A DNA stretch of 64,000 nt from Lasioglossum baleicum (Eukaryota; Arthropoda; Insecta; Hymenoptera; Halictidae), in assembly GCF_051020765.1 (NCBI RefSeq), contig NC_134930.1, positions 4,588,001 to 4,652,000 on the forward strand, given 5' to 3'. The notes beneath the pieces were generated by a model. The model did no database searches and had not been told where the DNA came from. It saw only the letters and a program-made list of their open reading frames with translations. Below, piece by piece: positions 24,732 through 35,135 of this stretch (positions within the stretch are counted from its first letter, which is position 1; the number at the start of each line of letters is the position of its first letter). The position numbers and the translations under genes were made by a program.

Positions 24732-26645
24732 TTAACGGCCAGTCCCCCTTGGCGGCGGTGGAAGTACTAAGTAGTCCCACCGCCGCCATTACGTCTGCGG
24801 CCCCTTACAGGGGGCCGTCGGCCTCGTCGAGGTTGGCCCCGCCGATGCTAACCACCTGGCGGAGAGGGGGCCGGCTTCCCTCTCCCTTTCCGCTGACTCC
24901 TTCTGCGTTATCACAATCTCGCAGAAGGAGGCAAACGCTGCTCTTGACCTCTCGCTGCCGATCATGTGGTCGACCACGACCGGCAACGAGAGGTCCATAC
25001 CAATAACGCCCCTTAGGTCTCTGCGCGGTGCCGACCACGCTGGACATTCTTCCAGCGTATGCCGCGCAGAGTCCTGGGCCTCCCCGCAGTGGTGGCACTG
25101 CGATCCTCCCAGTGCCAGTTATGAACACACACTTTGAGGAAACGGCGGTATGCAGGTAATTTAACTTATGCGCATGCATTGCTGCAACTTGTGCTGTATA
25201 ATTTAGAATTTTTGTTACCGCGCCATCCGATTTTTATACATGTGCAAATACTCGTACACGCTGCATTGTATTTTTTTCCGCACGCGACAAGGAGGGGACA
25301 GAGGCGAGTTCCGGCTCGCGTCTGTCCCCTCCCCCCGTCCCACCCCCCACGTCGACCCGCATAAAACTTAAAAATACGATAAAATAATAGACAAAATCAA
25401 TAAATGAAAACGTGTATAGATAAAATAAATAAAATAAAAGTCAATAAATAAATAAATACAATGGACCAAACACAACAAACATAAGAAGGGGGGGCAAAAT
25501 AAAGGGGATTAAAAGATAAAGATAAAATTTATAATATAGAATATAAAATATATATAGGATAAAATGAAATATTATAAAATAAAAGGAGGGGGGTCGACCG
25601 GCAGGTGGCATGTTTGTAGAGGGGGGGGATTATTGCTCCACCTCGCCCCCCGCGACCTGTCCACCTCGGGGGCACCTTAACGGCCAGCCCCCCTTGGCGG
25701 CGGTGGAAGTACTAAGTAGTACCACCGCCGCCATTACGTCTGCGGCCCCTTACAGGGGGCCGTCGGTCTCGTCGGGGTTGCCCCGCCGATGCTAGCCTCC
25801 TGGCGGAGAGCGGGTCGGCTTCCCTCTCCCTCTCCTTTGCCTCCTTCTGCGTTATCACAATCTCGCAGAAGGAGGCAAACGCTGCTCTTGACCTCTCGCT
25901 GCCGATCATGTGGTCGACCACGACCGGCAACGAGAGGTCCATCCCAATAACGCCCCTTAGGTCTCTGCGCGGCGCCGACCACGCTGGACGTTCTTCCAGC
26001 GTATGCCGCTCAGAGTCCTGGGCCTCCTCGCAGTGGTGGCACTGCGATCCTCCCAGTGCCAGATATGAACACACAGTTTGAGGAAACGGCGGTATGCAGG
26101 TAATTTAACTTATGCGCATGCATTGCTGCAACTTGTGCTGTATAATTTAGAATTTTTGTTACCGCGCCATCCGATTTTTATACATGTTCAAATACTCGTA
26201 CACGCTGCATTGTATTTTTTTCCGCACGCGACAAGGAGGGGACAGAGGCGAGTTCCGGCTCGCGTCTGTCCCCTCCCCCCGTCCCACCCCCCCCCGTCGA
26301 CCCGCATAAAACTTAAAAATACGATAAAATAATAGATAAAATCAATAAATGAAAACGTGTATAGATAAAATAGATAAAATAAAAGTCAATAAATAAATAA
26401 ATAATAATAAGTAAATAAATACAATGGACAAAACACAACAAACATAAGAAGGGGGGCAAAATAAAGGGGATTAAAAGATAAAGGTAAAATTTATAATATA
26501 GAATATAAAATATATATAGGATAAAATGAAATATTATAAAATAAAAGGAGGGGGGTCGACCGGCAGGTCTCATCTTTGTAGAGGGGGGGAGGGGATTATT
26601 GCTCCACCTCGCCCCCCGCGACCTGCCCACCCCAGGGGCGCCTTA

Positions 26646-26946
26646 AGGTGAGCGCATACTAGATGGTCGCGGGAAGGCCGCGGGAAGGCCAAAGCCGCCG
26701 ATGGACGCCCAAAGCCGCCGATGGACGTCCACGCGGGAAGAAATCTCTAGCGGGCCGTCAGCTCCACAGCAGGGAGCAGGGCTCCCTGAAAGAAAGGTCC
26801 CTTTCCCTAAAAGAGGTGGGGAGCCCACGGAGACCTTTTTTTCTGCCACGCACAGCAGGTAGCCCTGCTCCCATGCCGCATGGACGTCCATCGGCGGCTT
26901 TGGCCTTCCCGCGGCCTTCCCGCGACCATCTAGTATGCGCTCACCT
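26646..26946. mobile_element. MITE copy 6 (301 bp)
   Basis: Last copy in the window, with several private substitutions (for example GGGCCGTCAGC in the centre). It marks the end of the MITE-bearing part of the array; no copy is seen to the right. Confidence 0.82.
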
Positions 26947-28935
26947 TTAACGGCCAGTCCCCCTTGGCGGCGGTGGAAGTACTAAGTAGTACCACCGCCG
27001 CCATTACGTCTGCGGCCCCTTACAGGGGGCCGTCGGCCTCGTCGAGGTTGGCCCCGCCGATGCTAACCACCTGGCGGAGAGGGGGCCGGCTTCCCTCTCC
27101 CTTTCCGCTGACTCCTTCTGCGTTATCACAATCTCGCAGAAGGAGGCAAACGCTGCTCTTGACCTCTCGCTGCCGATCATGTGGTCGACCACGACCGGCA
27201 ACGAGAGGTCCATACCAATAACGCCCCTTAGGTCTCTGCGCGGTGCCGACCACGCTGGACATTCTTCCAGCGTATGTCGCGCAGAGTCCTGGGCCTCCTA
27301 GCAGTGGTGGCACTGCGATCCTCCCAGTGCCAGTTATGAACACACAGTTTGAGGAAACGGCGGTATGCAGGTAATTTAACTTATGCGCATGCATTGCTGC
27401 AACTTGTGCTGTATAATTTAGAATTTTTCTTACCGCGCCATCCGATTTTTATACATGTGCAAATACTCGTACACGCTGCACTGTATTTTTTTCCGCACGC
27501 GACTAGGAGGTGACAGAGGCGAGTTCCGGCTCGCGTCTGTCCCCTCCCCCCGTCACACCTCCCTGGTCGACCCGCGTAAAACTTAAAAATACAAATAAAA
27601 TAATAGATAAAATCAATAAATGAAAACGTGTATAGATAAAATAGATAAAATAAAAGTCAATAAATAAATAAATAATAATAAGTAAATAAATACAATGGAC
27701 AAAACACAACAAACATAAGAAGGGGGGGCAAAATGAAGGGGAATAATAGATAAAGATAAAATATAATATAGAATATAAAATATATATAGAATAAAATGAA
27801 ATATTATAAAATAAAAGGAGGGGGGTCGACCGGCAGGTGGCATCTTTGTAGAGGGGGGAGGGGATTATTGCTCCACCTCGCCCCCGCGACCTGCCCACCC
27901 CGGGGGCGCCTTAACGGCCAGCCCCCCTTGGCGGCGGTGGAAGTACTAAGTAGTACCACCGCCGCCATTACGTCTGCGGCCCCTTACAGGGGGCCGTCGG
28001 CCTCGTCTGGGTTGCCCCGCCGATGCTAGCCTGCTGGCGGAGAGCGGGTCGGCTTCCCTCTCCCTCTCCGCTGCCTCCTTCTGCGTTATCACAATCTCGC
28101 CGAAGGAGGCAAACGCTGCTCTTGACCTCTCGCTGCCGATCATGTGGTCGACCACGACCGGCAACGAGAGGTCCATCCCAATAACGCCCCTTAGGTCTCT
28201 GCGCGGTGCCGACCACGCTGGACATTCTTCCAGCGTATGCCGCGCAGAGTCCTGGGCCTCCCCGCAGTGGTGGCACTGCGATCCTCCCAGTGCCAGTTAT
28301 GAACACACAGTTTGAGGAAACGGCGGTATGCAGGTAATTTAACTTATGCGCATGCATTGCTGCAACTTGTGCTGTATAATTTAGAATTTTTGTTACCGCG
28401 CCATCCGATTTTTATACATGTGCAAATACTCGTACACGCTGCATTGTATTTTTTTCCGCACGCGACAAGGAGGGGACAGAGGCGAGTTCCGGTTCGCGTC
28501 TGTCCCCTCCCCCCGTCCCACCCCCCACGTCGACCCGCATAAAACTTAAAAATACGATAAAATAATAGACAAAATCAATAAATGAAAACGTGTATAGATA
28601 AAATAGATAAAATAAAACTCAATAAATAAATAAATAATAATAAGTAAATAAATACAATGGACAAAACACAACAAACATAAGAAGGGGGGCAAAATAAAGG
28701 GGATTAAAAGATAAAGGTAAAATTTATAATATAGAATATAAAATATATATAGGATAAAATGAAATATTATAAAATAAAAGGAGGGGGTTCGACCGGCAGG
28801 TCTCATCTTTGTAGAGGGGGGGGGGAGGGGATTATTTCTCCACCTCGCCCCCCGCGACCTGCCCACCCCGGGGGCGCCTTAACGGCCAGTCCCCCTTGGC
28901 GGCGGTGGAAGTATTAAGTAGTCCCACCGCCGCCA

Positions 28936-29265
28936 TTACGTCTGCGGCCCCTTACAGGGGGCCGTCGGCCTCGTCGAGGTTGGCCCCGCCGATGCTAACC
29001 ACCTGGCGGAGAGGGGGCCGGCTTCCCTCTCCCTTTCCGCTGCCTCCTTCTGCGTTATCACAATCTCGCAGAAGGAGGCAAACGCTGCTCTTGACCTCTC
29101 GCTGCCGATCATGTGGTCGACCACGACCGGCAACGAGAGGTCCATACCAATAACGCCCCTTAGGTCTCTGTGCGGTGCCGACCACGCTGGACATTCTTCC
29201 AGCGTATGCCGCGCAGAGTCCTGGGCCTCCTCGCAGTGGTGGCACTGCGATCCTCCCAGTGCCAT
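28936..29265 (-). pseudogene. R1-like LINE ORF2 C-terminal tail
   Basis: This copy is nearly identical to the remnant at 16530-16859 and keeps all four knuckle ligands, including the Cys of HTLEECPAW. It sits in a long monomer directly after the divergent stretch at 27.4-28.3 kb. Confidence 0.72.
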
Positions 29266-30466
29266 TTATGAACACACAGTTTCAGGAAACGGCTGTATGC
29301 AGGTAATTTAACTTATGCGCATGCATTGCTGCAACTTGTGCTGTATTATTTAGAATTTTTGTTACCGCGCCATCCGATTTTTATACATGTGCAAATACTC
29401 GTACACGCTGCATTGTATTTTTTTCCGCACGCGACAAGGAGGGGACAGAGGCGAGTTCCGGCTCGCGTCTGTCCCCTCCCCCCGTCCCGCCCCCCACGTC
29501 GACCCGCGTAAAACTTAAAAATACGATAAAATAATAGATAAAATCAATAAATGAAAACGTGTATAGATAAAATAGATAAAATAAAAGTCAATAAAGAAAT
29601 AAATACAATGGACAAAACACAACAAACATAAGAAGGGGGGGCAAAATAAAGGGGATTAAAAGATAAAGATAAAATTTATAATATAGAATATAAAATATAT
29701 ATAGGATAAAATGAAATATTATAAAATAAAAGGAGGGGGGTCGACCGGCAGGTGGCATCTTTGTAGAGGATTATTGCTCCACCTCGCCCCCCGCGACCTG
29801 CCCACCCCAGGGGCGCCTTAACGGCCAGCCCCCCTTGGCGGCGGTGGAAGTACTAAGTAGTCCAACCGCCGCCATTACGTCTGCGGCCCCTTACCGGGGG
29901 CCGTCGGCCTCGTCGGGGTTGCCCCGCCGATGCTAACCTCCTGGCGGAGAGGGGGTCGGCTTCCCTCTCCCTTTCCGCTGCCTCCTTCTGCGTTATCACA
30001 ATCTCGCCGAAGGAGGCAAACGCTGCTCTTGACCTCTCGCTGCCGATCATGTGGTCGACCAAGACCGGCAACGAGAGGTCCATCCCAATAACGCCCCTTA
30101 GGTCTCTGCGCGGCGCCGACCACGCTGGACGTTCTTCCAGCGTATGCCGCTCAGAGTCCTGGGCCTCCTCGCAGTGGTGGCACTGCGATCCTCCCAGTGC
30201 CAGATATGAACACACAGTTTGAGGAAACGGCGGTATGCAGGTAATTTAACTTATGCGCATGCATTGCTGTAACTTGTGCTGTATAATTTAGAATTTTTGT
30301 TACCGCGCCATCCGATTTTTATACATGTGCAAATACTCGTACACGCTGCATTGTATTTTTTTCCGCACGCGACAAGGAGGGGACAGAGGCGAGTTCCGGC
30401 TCGCGTCTGTCCCCTCCCCCCGTCCCACCCCCCACGTCGACCCGCATAAAACTTAAAAATGCGATA

Positions 30467-32301
30467 TGTTACGTCCCGGGTCGGATATGATCCGACGAAA
30501 CGACGCCCAGACGGGGCGGGGACGTTACCGGACCAATTTATTTAAGACGATCTTAGATCCACGTGGCGCGTAACGTCCACGTCTGATCAGGGACCCGATA
30601 CCGGCGTTCGTCGTTGTTGAAAAGGGGCGAAGAGGGAAATGAATGGACGTCGTCCGGCGGGGATGTCGCGACGGGGCGACGAACTGCGCGATGACGGTGA
30701 CAGCTCCCTGCGATCAGAGTGTCACTATGTGGGCGTGTCGTGTGTGACTCGTCCGAACGCGTGGGTTGTTCGATTCGTGACAGGATTCTCGACCGAAGGG
30801 AAATTAGTGTTCTCTCGGTACCGAGCACCCTCTGGGCTCAGACGTACACGATTGATACACCAATTTTAGGGGTTATAGGAACGAATGTGAGGAATGTGAG
30901 GAATCGATCGACGGACCGATCGGGATTGAACAACCCGGAGACGCACACGCACACACGCACACACTCGCGATCACTTTAACCGGTCACTGGGAACGACACT
31001 TTAGAAGTGGAAGATATCGAGGAGCAGGATGTTGCTGAATTAAAGCTGCGAAGTAATAGGTTTAAACAAACAAAGTATAATGAACCAGAATAGATACAAA
31101 GTAATGATTTGCGAGCAGAACTCGTGCAACAAAATAGCGCAGAAATAGCAATTGTAATAAGAATTATAAAGCGAGCGAGCTCGTGTGAACAAAATAGCGC
31201 AGAAATAGCAATTGTGATAAGAATTATAAAGCGAGCGAGCTCGTGTGAACAAAATAGCACAGAAATAGCAATTGTAATATGAATTAGAATGCGAGCAAGC
31301 TCGTTCAAACAAAAATAGCGCCAAATTAACAAAAATAGCAATTGCAATACGAATAGTAATGCGAGCAAGCTCGTATAAGCCAAATAACACAAAATTAACA
31401 ATTGAAATGTGAATAATAAAGCGAGCAAAATCGCATAAACAAGATAGCACGAAAATAGTAATTATAAATTTGAAATGATAATGCGAGTAAGCTCGTACAA
31501 CAAAATAACGGTGACGGTTTACGAGTAACCTCGTACGACCAATAAACCAGAATAATATCTGTAAATACGTAATAATAATCTACGAGCAGACTCGAATAAC
31601 AATTTAGAACCAAATGATATATAAAGAAATAGTGTAAATGGTAAGGAGCAATACGACCTGAATATCGTGAACGATCTGAAATAGAGTCCGAAAACGCGAG
31701 AAAAGACTGAGTCGAACTGAATTCGATTGAAGACGCGAGAGAACTGAATTAGTAGAATTCCGAAACTGGAAGAGAGTGAACTAGAAGAGAGTCTGAACTG
31801 GAAGCGGGTCTGAACTAGAAGAGAATTTGAACTAGAAGAGAGCGATTCGCGCGATTTCGTCTTATTTATAATGAGAGCGCGGACCATAGGGATTCGGTGA
31901 ACCGTGAAGTCCTTTGTCTAAATCGTACGAGGTACGGACGAATATGTTGTCGTCGATGTATACTTTTCGCTGTTTGAACGAGGCGACGGTTTAGATGTAC
32001 GTACACCTGTACTCGCGGTTGCCATGCTGGCGTCCGCTTGTACCGGTGACTATTGCGTCTTTTCCGATTCCCTATGTTCACGCTCACGGGGATATGTATA
32101 TATATGTATATACGGCGAGAATTTGCTCGTATGAAGGAGGCCGACGCAAGACGTCGGTACGACGTTACACCTTACCCCTTGGAGGCGCGAATTTTTCCGG
32201 CGGGAATGTGGCGAAACGCGGATGCTGCTGGCGATTGTCGAGTATGGGGGGGGGTGGGGTCAGCTGGGGAAACTCCAAATCCAACGTCGGACGACGTCAC
32301 A
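30467..32301 (-). repeat. Element 1 3' LTR (1835 bp)
   Basis: Downstream LTR. It has the same ends as the 5' LTR and the same TATAAATA on the minus strand (31863-31870). An AATAAA in minus-strand sense at 30537-30542, about 70 bp from the LTR end, is a candidate polyadenylation signal. It has fewer 60-bp units than the partner LTR. Confidence 0.92.
31111..31495. repeat. 60-bp tandem repeats in the 3' LTR of element 1
   Basis: Units begin GCGAGCGAGCTCG or a variant and continue through AAATAGCGCAGAAATAGC. About six units are present, increasingly degenerate to the right, with the palindrome CGAGCTCG at each unit start. Because 60 is divisible by three, all frames stay open and produce long meaningless hydrophobic translations. 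Confidence 0.88.
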
Positions 32302-32312
32302 CCTTCCTCCTC
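32302..32312 (-). promoter_or_regulatory. Element 1 polypurine tract candidate
   Basis: In minus-strand sense GAGGAGGAAGG abuts the 3' LTR directly, the place where plus-strand DNA synthesis is primed in LTR elements. Confidence 0.65.
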
Positions 32313-32383
32313 GGGATGGCGACTTTCCGGGGGGGGGGCTCTTCGGGCGCGATGCCCGAGTCTGGTAAGACGACGAAGTGGCA

Positions 32384-32953
32384 TTAGGGCGCTGGACTGT
32401 TGGCTCTCGGTGGTAGCAGATATTGCCGGAGCTCCTCAACGTGTGGACTGTTCCTGAAGATCGTTTCGGCCACAACGATGCTCAGCCGTTCCCCGCATTC
32501 GCCGCAGTCCAACGGGGGTTGCGTACGAAACAGCGGGCCCTTGCAATTCGCGCAAGTGTTTCTCATCCACCTGATCCACTGAATGGAGTGGATGTGGAAC
32601 GCCTCTCCGGTCCCTTGTATGTGTGGGCTGCAACGCTGGCAGACGTCCCGGCCTTTGGTGTCGGAGTAGACAGTTCCCCGGTAGCACTGGTGCCAGTCAA
32701 AGGGAGAGCTGAACCTGACGGCTTTCTCTTCAGGAGTAGGTGCTGGCTGTCCCAGAATACGTCCTTGGTCATGGCTATTGCCAGCCGGTATGGGCATTCC
32801 TTGTAGCTTACAGGGTTCCACGAAGGTGGAGGCTGCACGCCTTGCATATCTTCGTCCTGTTGAAGTCGGAGTAGATGGTCCCCTTGTAACCAGGGAACTC
32901 GTCGAATCGGCTCCTGTACTGGGCTGCCTTCTCGGCTGAAATAGTGCGGCCAT
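32384..32953 (-). CDS. Cys-module protein of element 1 (ORF2), interrupted
   Basis: This 189-codon frame is in the +1 register relative to the Gag-like frame. Near the end it encodes C-x2-C (VCQRC, 32629-32646), then C-x2-C-x12-C-x2-C (TCANC at 32543-32554, CGEC at 32495-32506), the pattern of a zinc ribbon, followed by a helical end. The frame is open upstream of the nested element too: 35196-35344 reads on into it once the nested element and one TSD are removed, because the insert adds 2241 bp, a multiple of three. It would then overlap the end of the Gag-like frame. It is not a known Pol domain; its role is unknown. The start shown is only the first Met after the nested insertion. Confidence 0.55.
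   Translation of the reverse strand: MAALFQPRRQPSTGADSTSSLVTRGPSTPTSTGRRYARRAASTFVEPCKLQGMPIPAGNSHDQGRILGQPAPTPEEKAVRFSSPFDWHQCYRGTVYSDTKGRDVCQRCSPHIQGTGEAFHIHSIQWIRWMRNTCANCKGPLFRTQPPLDCGECGERLSIVVAETIFRNSPHVEELRQYLLPPRANSPAP
32808..32940 (-). pseudogene. Gag-frame Cys module cut off by the nested element
   Basis: In the frame that continues Gag before the nested insertion, this stretch encodes a block with SRFDEFPGYKGTIYSD and then KICKAC and stops at 32808-32810. It resembles a block in ORF2 (SPFDWHQCYRGTVYSD followed by DVCQRC, about 32620-32735), which reads in a different frame. The two are probably an internal duplication. Confidence 0.6.
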
Positions 32954-33249
32954 GATATTGTCACGTCCGTCACTGTGTTTTTGTTACAGGTACCAGGAGA
33001 GAGAAAAGAGAACAGTGACAGACGGACGGTTGAGATATTATGATTAAAATGAGGAGTGGTCTTTCGTGCCGAGACAGCCGCGGGCTGTCATATGCACTAG
33101 GACAACCGATATTGCTATGGATGCAGTCAAGAAAAGAACGTCCGACGCGGTTACAAGGAGTGTCCCGACAAGAATCGCGCGCGAGAGGATGCAACGAGAA
33201 CGGTGAGTTTACAGGATTCAACAATTATACAAGATATTATACGACTCAC

Positions 33250-33813
33250 CGCAATGTTGTATTAACGCCTAATAATATTGTTGCAGCAGGAACTGGCGGT
33301 ACTGACAGTAGGTGTCGTACATCGGATCTTCTATACAGATGTCCTCGAGGTGGGGAAGATCTGGCAGAGTTGCTGCTGCTCGGTTCGGGACGACGTTAGT
33401 GGCCTTGGATGCTGGCCGCAAGACGACACGTTGATGAGCTGGCAGAGGAACGTCACGGATGATTCGGCAACGGACCCTGGGAACGATGATCGTGTCTCGG
33501 CTGTCGTCGTCGTCGGCTATGTCGATCACCTCGCAATGTTGTATTAACGCCTAATAATATTGTTGCAGCAGGAACTGGCGGTACTGACAGTAGGTGTCGT
33601 ACATCGGATCTTCTATACAGATGTCCTCGAGGTGGGGAAGATCTGGCAGAGTTGCTGCTGCTCGGTTCGGGACGACGTTAGTGGCCTTGGATGCTGGCCG
33701 CAAGACGACACGTTGATGAGCTGGCAGAGGAACGTCACGGATGATTCGGCAACGGACCCTGGGAACGATGATCGTGTCTCGGCTGTCGTCGTCGTCGGCT
33801 ATGTCGATCACCT
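33250..33813. repeat. 282-bp tandem duplication in the nested element
   Basis: 33250-33531 and 33532-33813 appear identical. The second copy contains the 3' half of the 202-codon frame. The first repeats it behind the stop codon, leaving a redundant 86-codon shadow at 33269-33529. Confidence 0.93.
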
Positions 33814-34159
33814 CTGGACAATCGACCGGATGTAGAACTGGCGTCGGAGCTCGCGAGAGGTCCGCGTGGTTGACCTCTTTAGGAGGGTTGCAAGGGCAAC
33901 CGTATACAGAAACGTAATCGGACGCGTCACACGGAATGTGCTCGGTGGTTCCCAGAAGTTCTGTCCACTCGGTAGTGGCAATGATTTGATCGAGCACCGC
34001 TTTATTTCTCAACGCGCGTCTCAATTTAGCAAGTTGATACTTGCGTCCCGCTCGACGTGGGCGTCGCATGGGTAAGGAATGGTAATGATGGAATATTAAT
34101 AATATAATGAAAATGAACTTCCACTTGTTATTAACCTTTTGGTAGTTAACTCGCTTCAC
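33551..34159 (-). CDS. Unknown protein of the nested element (202 or 173 codons)
   Basis: I do not recognise the family. The long form starts with a hydrophobic stretch (FIFIILLIF). An inner Met at 34069 gives a 173-residue protein starting MRRPRRAGRK, very basic and like a nuclear localisation signal; this start looks more natural. Further on, CPCN is followed by EVIDIADDDD, which resembles a SUMO-interacting motif (hydrophobic core then acidic run). The C-terminus is rich in Pro and ends QFLLQQYY. The 282-bp duplication downstream repeats the last 86 codons after the stop. Confidence 0.45.
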   Translation of the reverse strand: MKRVNYQKVNNKWKFIFIILLIFHHYHSLPMRRPRRAGRKYQLAKLRRALRNKAVLDQIIATTEWTELLGTTEHIPCDASDYVSVYGCPCNPPKEVNHADLSRAPTPVLHPVDCPEVIDIADDDDSRDTIIVPRVRCRIIRDVPLPAHQRVVLRPASKATNVVPNRAAATLPDLPHLEDICIEDPMYDTYCQYRQFLLQQYY

Positions 34160-34167
34160 GTCTATAG

Positions 34168-34290
34168 TGGCGGCTCAGCGTTTCCACTGCGCACTTTAGA
34201 CCAATTCTAGACGTGGCACGAGAACTTCTCTATGACTCGCTTCAAATTCCTTATTGGCGGCTCAGCGTTTCCACTGCGCACTTTAGACCA
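34168..34290. repeat. 36-bp direct repeat pair in the nested element
   Basis: TGGCGGCTCAGCGTTTCCAC and the following 16 bases occur at 34168-34203 and 34255-34290. Both are preceded by ACTCGCTTCA, suggesting an 87-bp duplication that has diverged between the repeats. Confidence 0.85.
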
Positions 34291-34679
34291 AGTCCGGATA
34301 TGTCACGAGTTTAATATATTCGATGCAAGAACTGAATTGGAAGATGGTGTTGAAGTAACACAAGAATAACAAGATCGAAGCACTGGTATAACAACGATAT
34401 ATTAAATAAGAACTGGTAAGTACACTGGTATACAATATGTAAGTAGTATTATAATAGGAGTAGTAATTGGATTAATGAATAATGGATATTGTAATATGTT
34501 ATAGGAATAATGTATGAGAATTAGGACTTGAGTTGAGTTGAGTTAGAGTTGGAATTGGAATTGGAATTAGGAGTGAAGGATCGACACACTTCACTATCGC
34601 GGAGCTAGACTGAACACGTCTGCTCTTGAAGCCGGACTGGCATGTCCGTGCGAGTCGCTGGCTGAAGGCGGACTGCTCG

Positions 34680-34925
34680 AGTCGCGAGATGGAGGCGGAC
34701 TGATGCAAGCGTCCGCTCTGCCTTGCCTCCTTTGGTCGGAGTGGGGATAGCTGACGCTGCAGTCTCTTTGTTCTTCAGTCGTCGGAGTGGGAGAACCGCT
34801 GACGCAGCAGCGTCTTCGCTCCCGGGGACTGCACGTGCATTTCTGCTGACGCTGCAGTCTCGTGGCTGTCCTAATGCCCTCTACGAGCGTGGGACTGCTG
34901 ATGCAGCAGTCTTTGGACTTCTCGA
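34680..34925. repeat. Degenerate CTGACGCTGCAGTCT motifs in the nested element
   Basis: The motif CTGACGCTGCAGTCT or close forms (CTGACGCAGCAGCGTCT, CTGATGCAGCAGTCT) recurs about four times at 50-70-bp spacing. Each is partly palindromic. Lying within 500 bp of the minus-strand start, they could be enhancer-like units, but no function is shown. Confidence 0.6.
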
Positions 34926-35135
34926 CGTTTCTAGAAGCTTCTAGATGCTTCCAGAGTGATGCAATACTTTATTGCATTATGTGTCGTGGTGATGGGTTGA
35001 AACTGAGGTAAGGTGTTGATCAAGGTGAAGTTATGGTGATGGGTAGAGACGGAGATAAGGAGTAGAACAATAGAATAATGAGATCTTAGTACTATGCTCT
35101 TATGTCTAGGGGACGGTGTATGGATCTTATGCAGA

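Larger units (their letters stand above)
23898..27382. repeat. Higher-order repeat copy 3
   Basis: This third copy is 3485 bp long. Its first monomer carries the 301-bp rather than the 312-bp MITE form, and its short monomer (25168-26111) lacks the one-base deletion seen in copies 1 and 2. It is therefore the most divergent of the three. After it the array returns to monomers without MITE. Confidence 0.88.
1..30466. repeat. Satellite block 1: tandem ~965/~943-bp monomers
   Basis: Head-to-tail satellite. The motif ATGCGCATGCATTGCTG occurs once per monomer, starting at 181, 1148, 2095, 3060, 4027, 4994, 5962, 6909, 7878, 8825, 9793, 10761, 11729, 12676, 13644, 14591, 15559, 16909, 18190, 19133, 20403, 21685, 22628, 23898, 25168, 26112, 27383, 28346, 29315 and 30253. 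Spacings fall into a long class (963-969) and a short class (938-947); larger gaps are explained by inserted elements. In plus-strand order after the landmark come a C-rich hairpin, a roughly 250-bp A-rich segment, a run of Gs, a GC-rich hairpin, and then the reverse complement of an R1-like LINE ORF2 tail, lying about 380 to 50 bases before the next landmark. Most open frames here are shadows that recur because the monomers recur. Confidence 0.95.

Noticed and set aside
32959..32990. DNA transposon ends for the nested element
   Set aside because: The inverted similarity is only about 9 bases and no transposase is present. The 4-bp duplication and the match to the host LTR start favour an LTR origin, though this is not certain.
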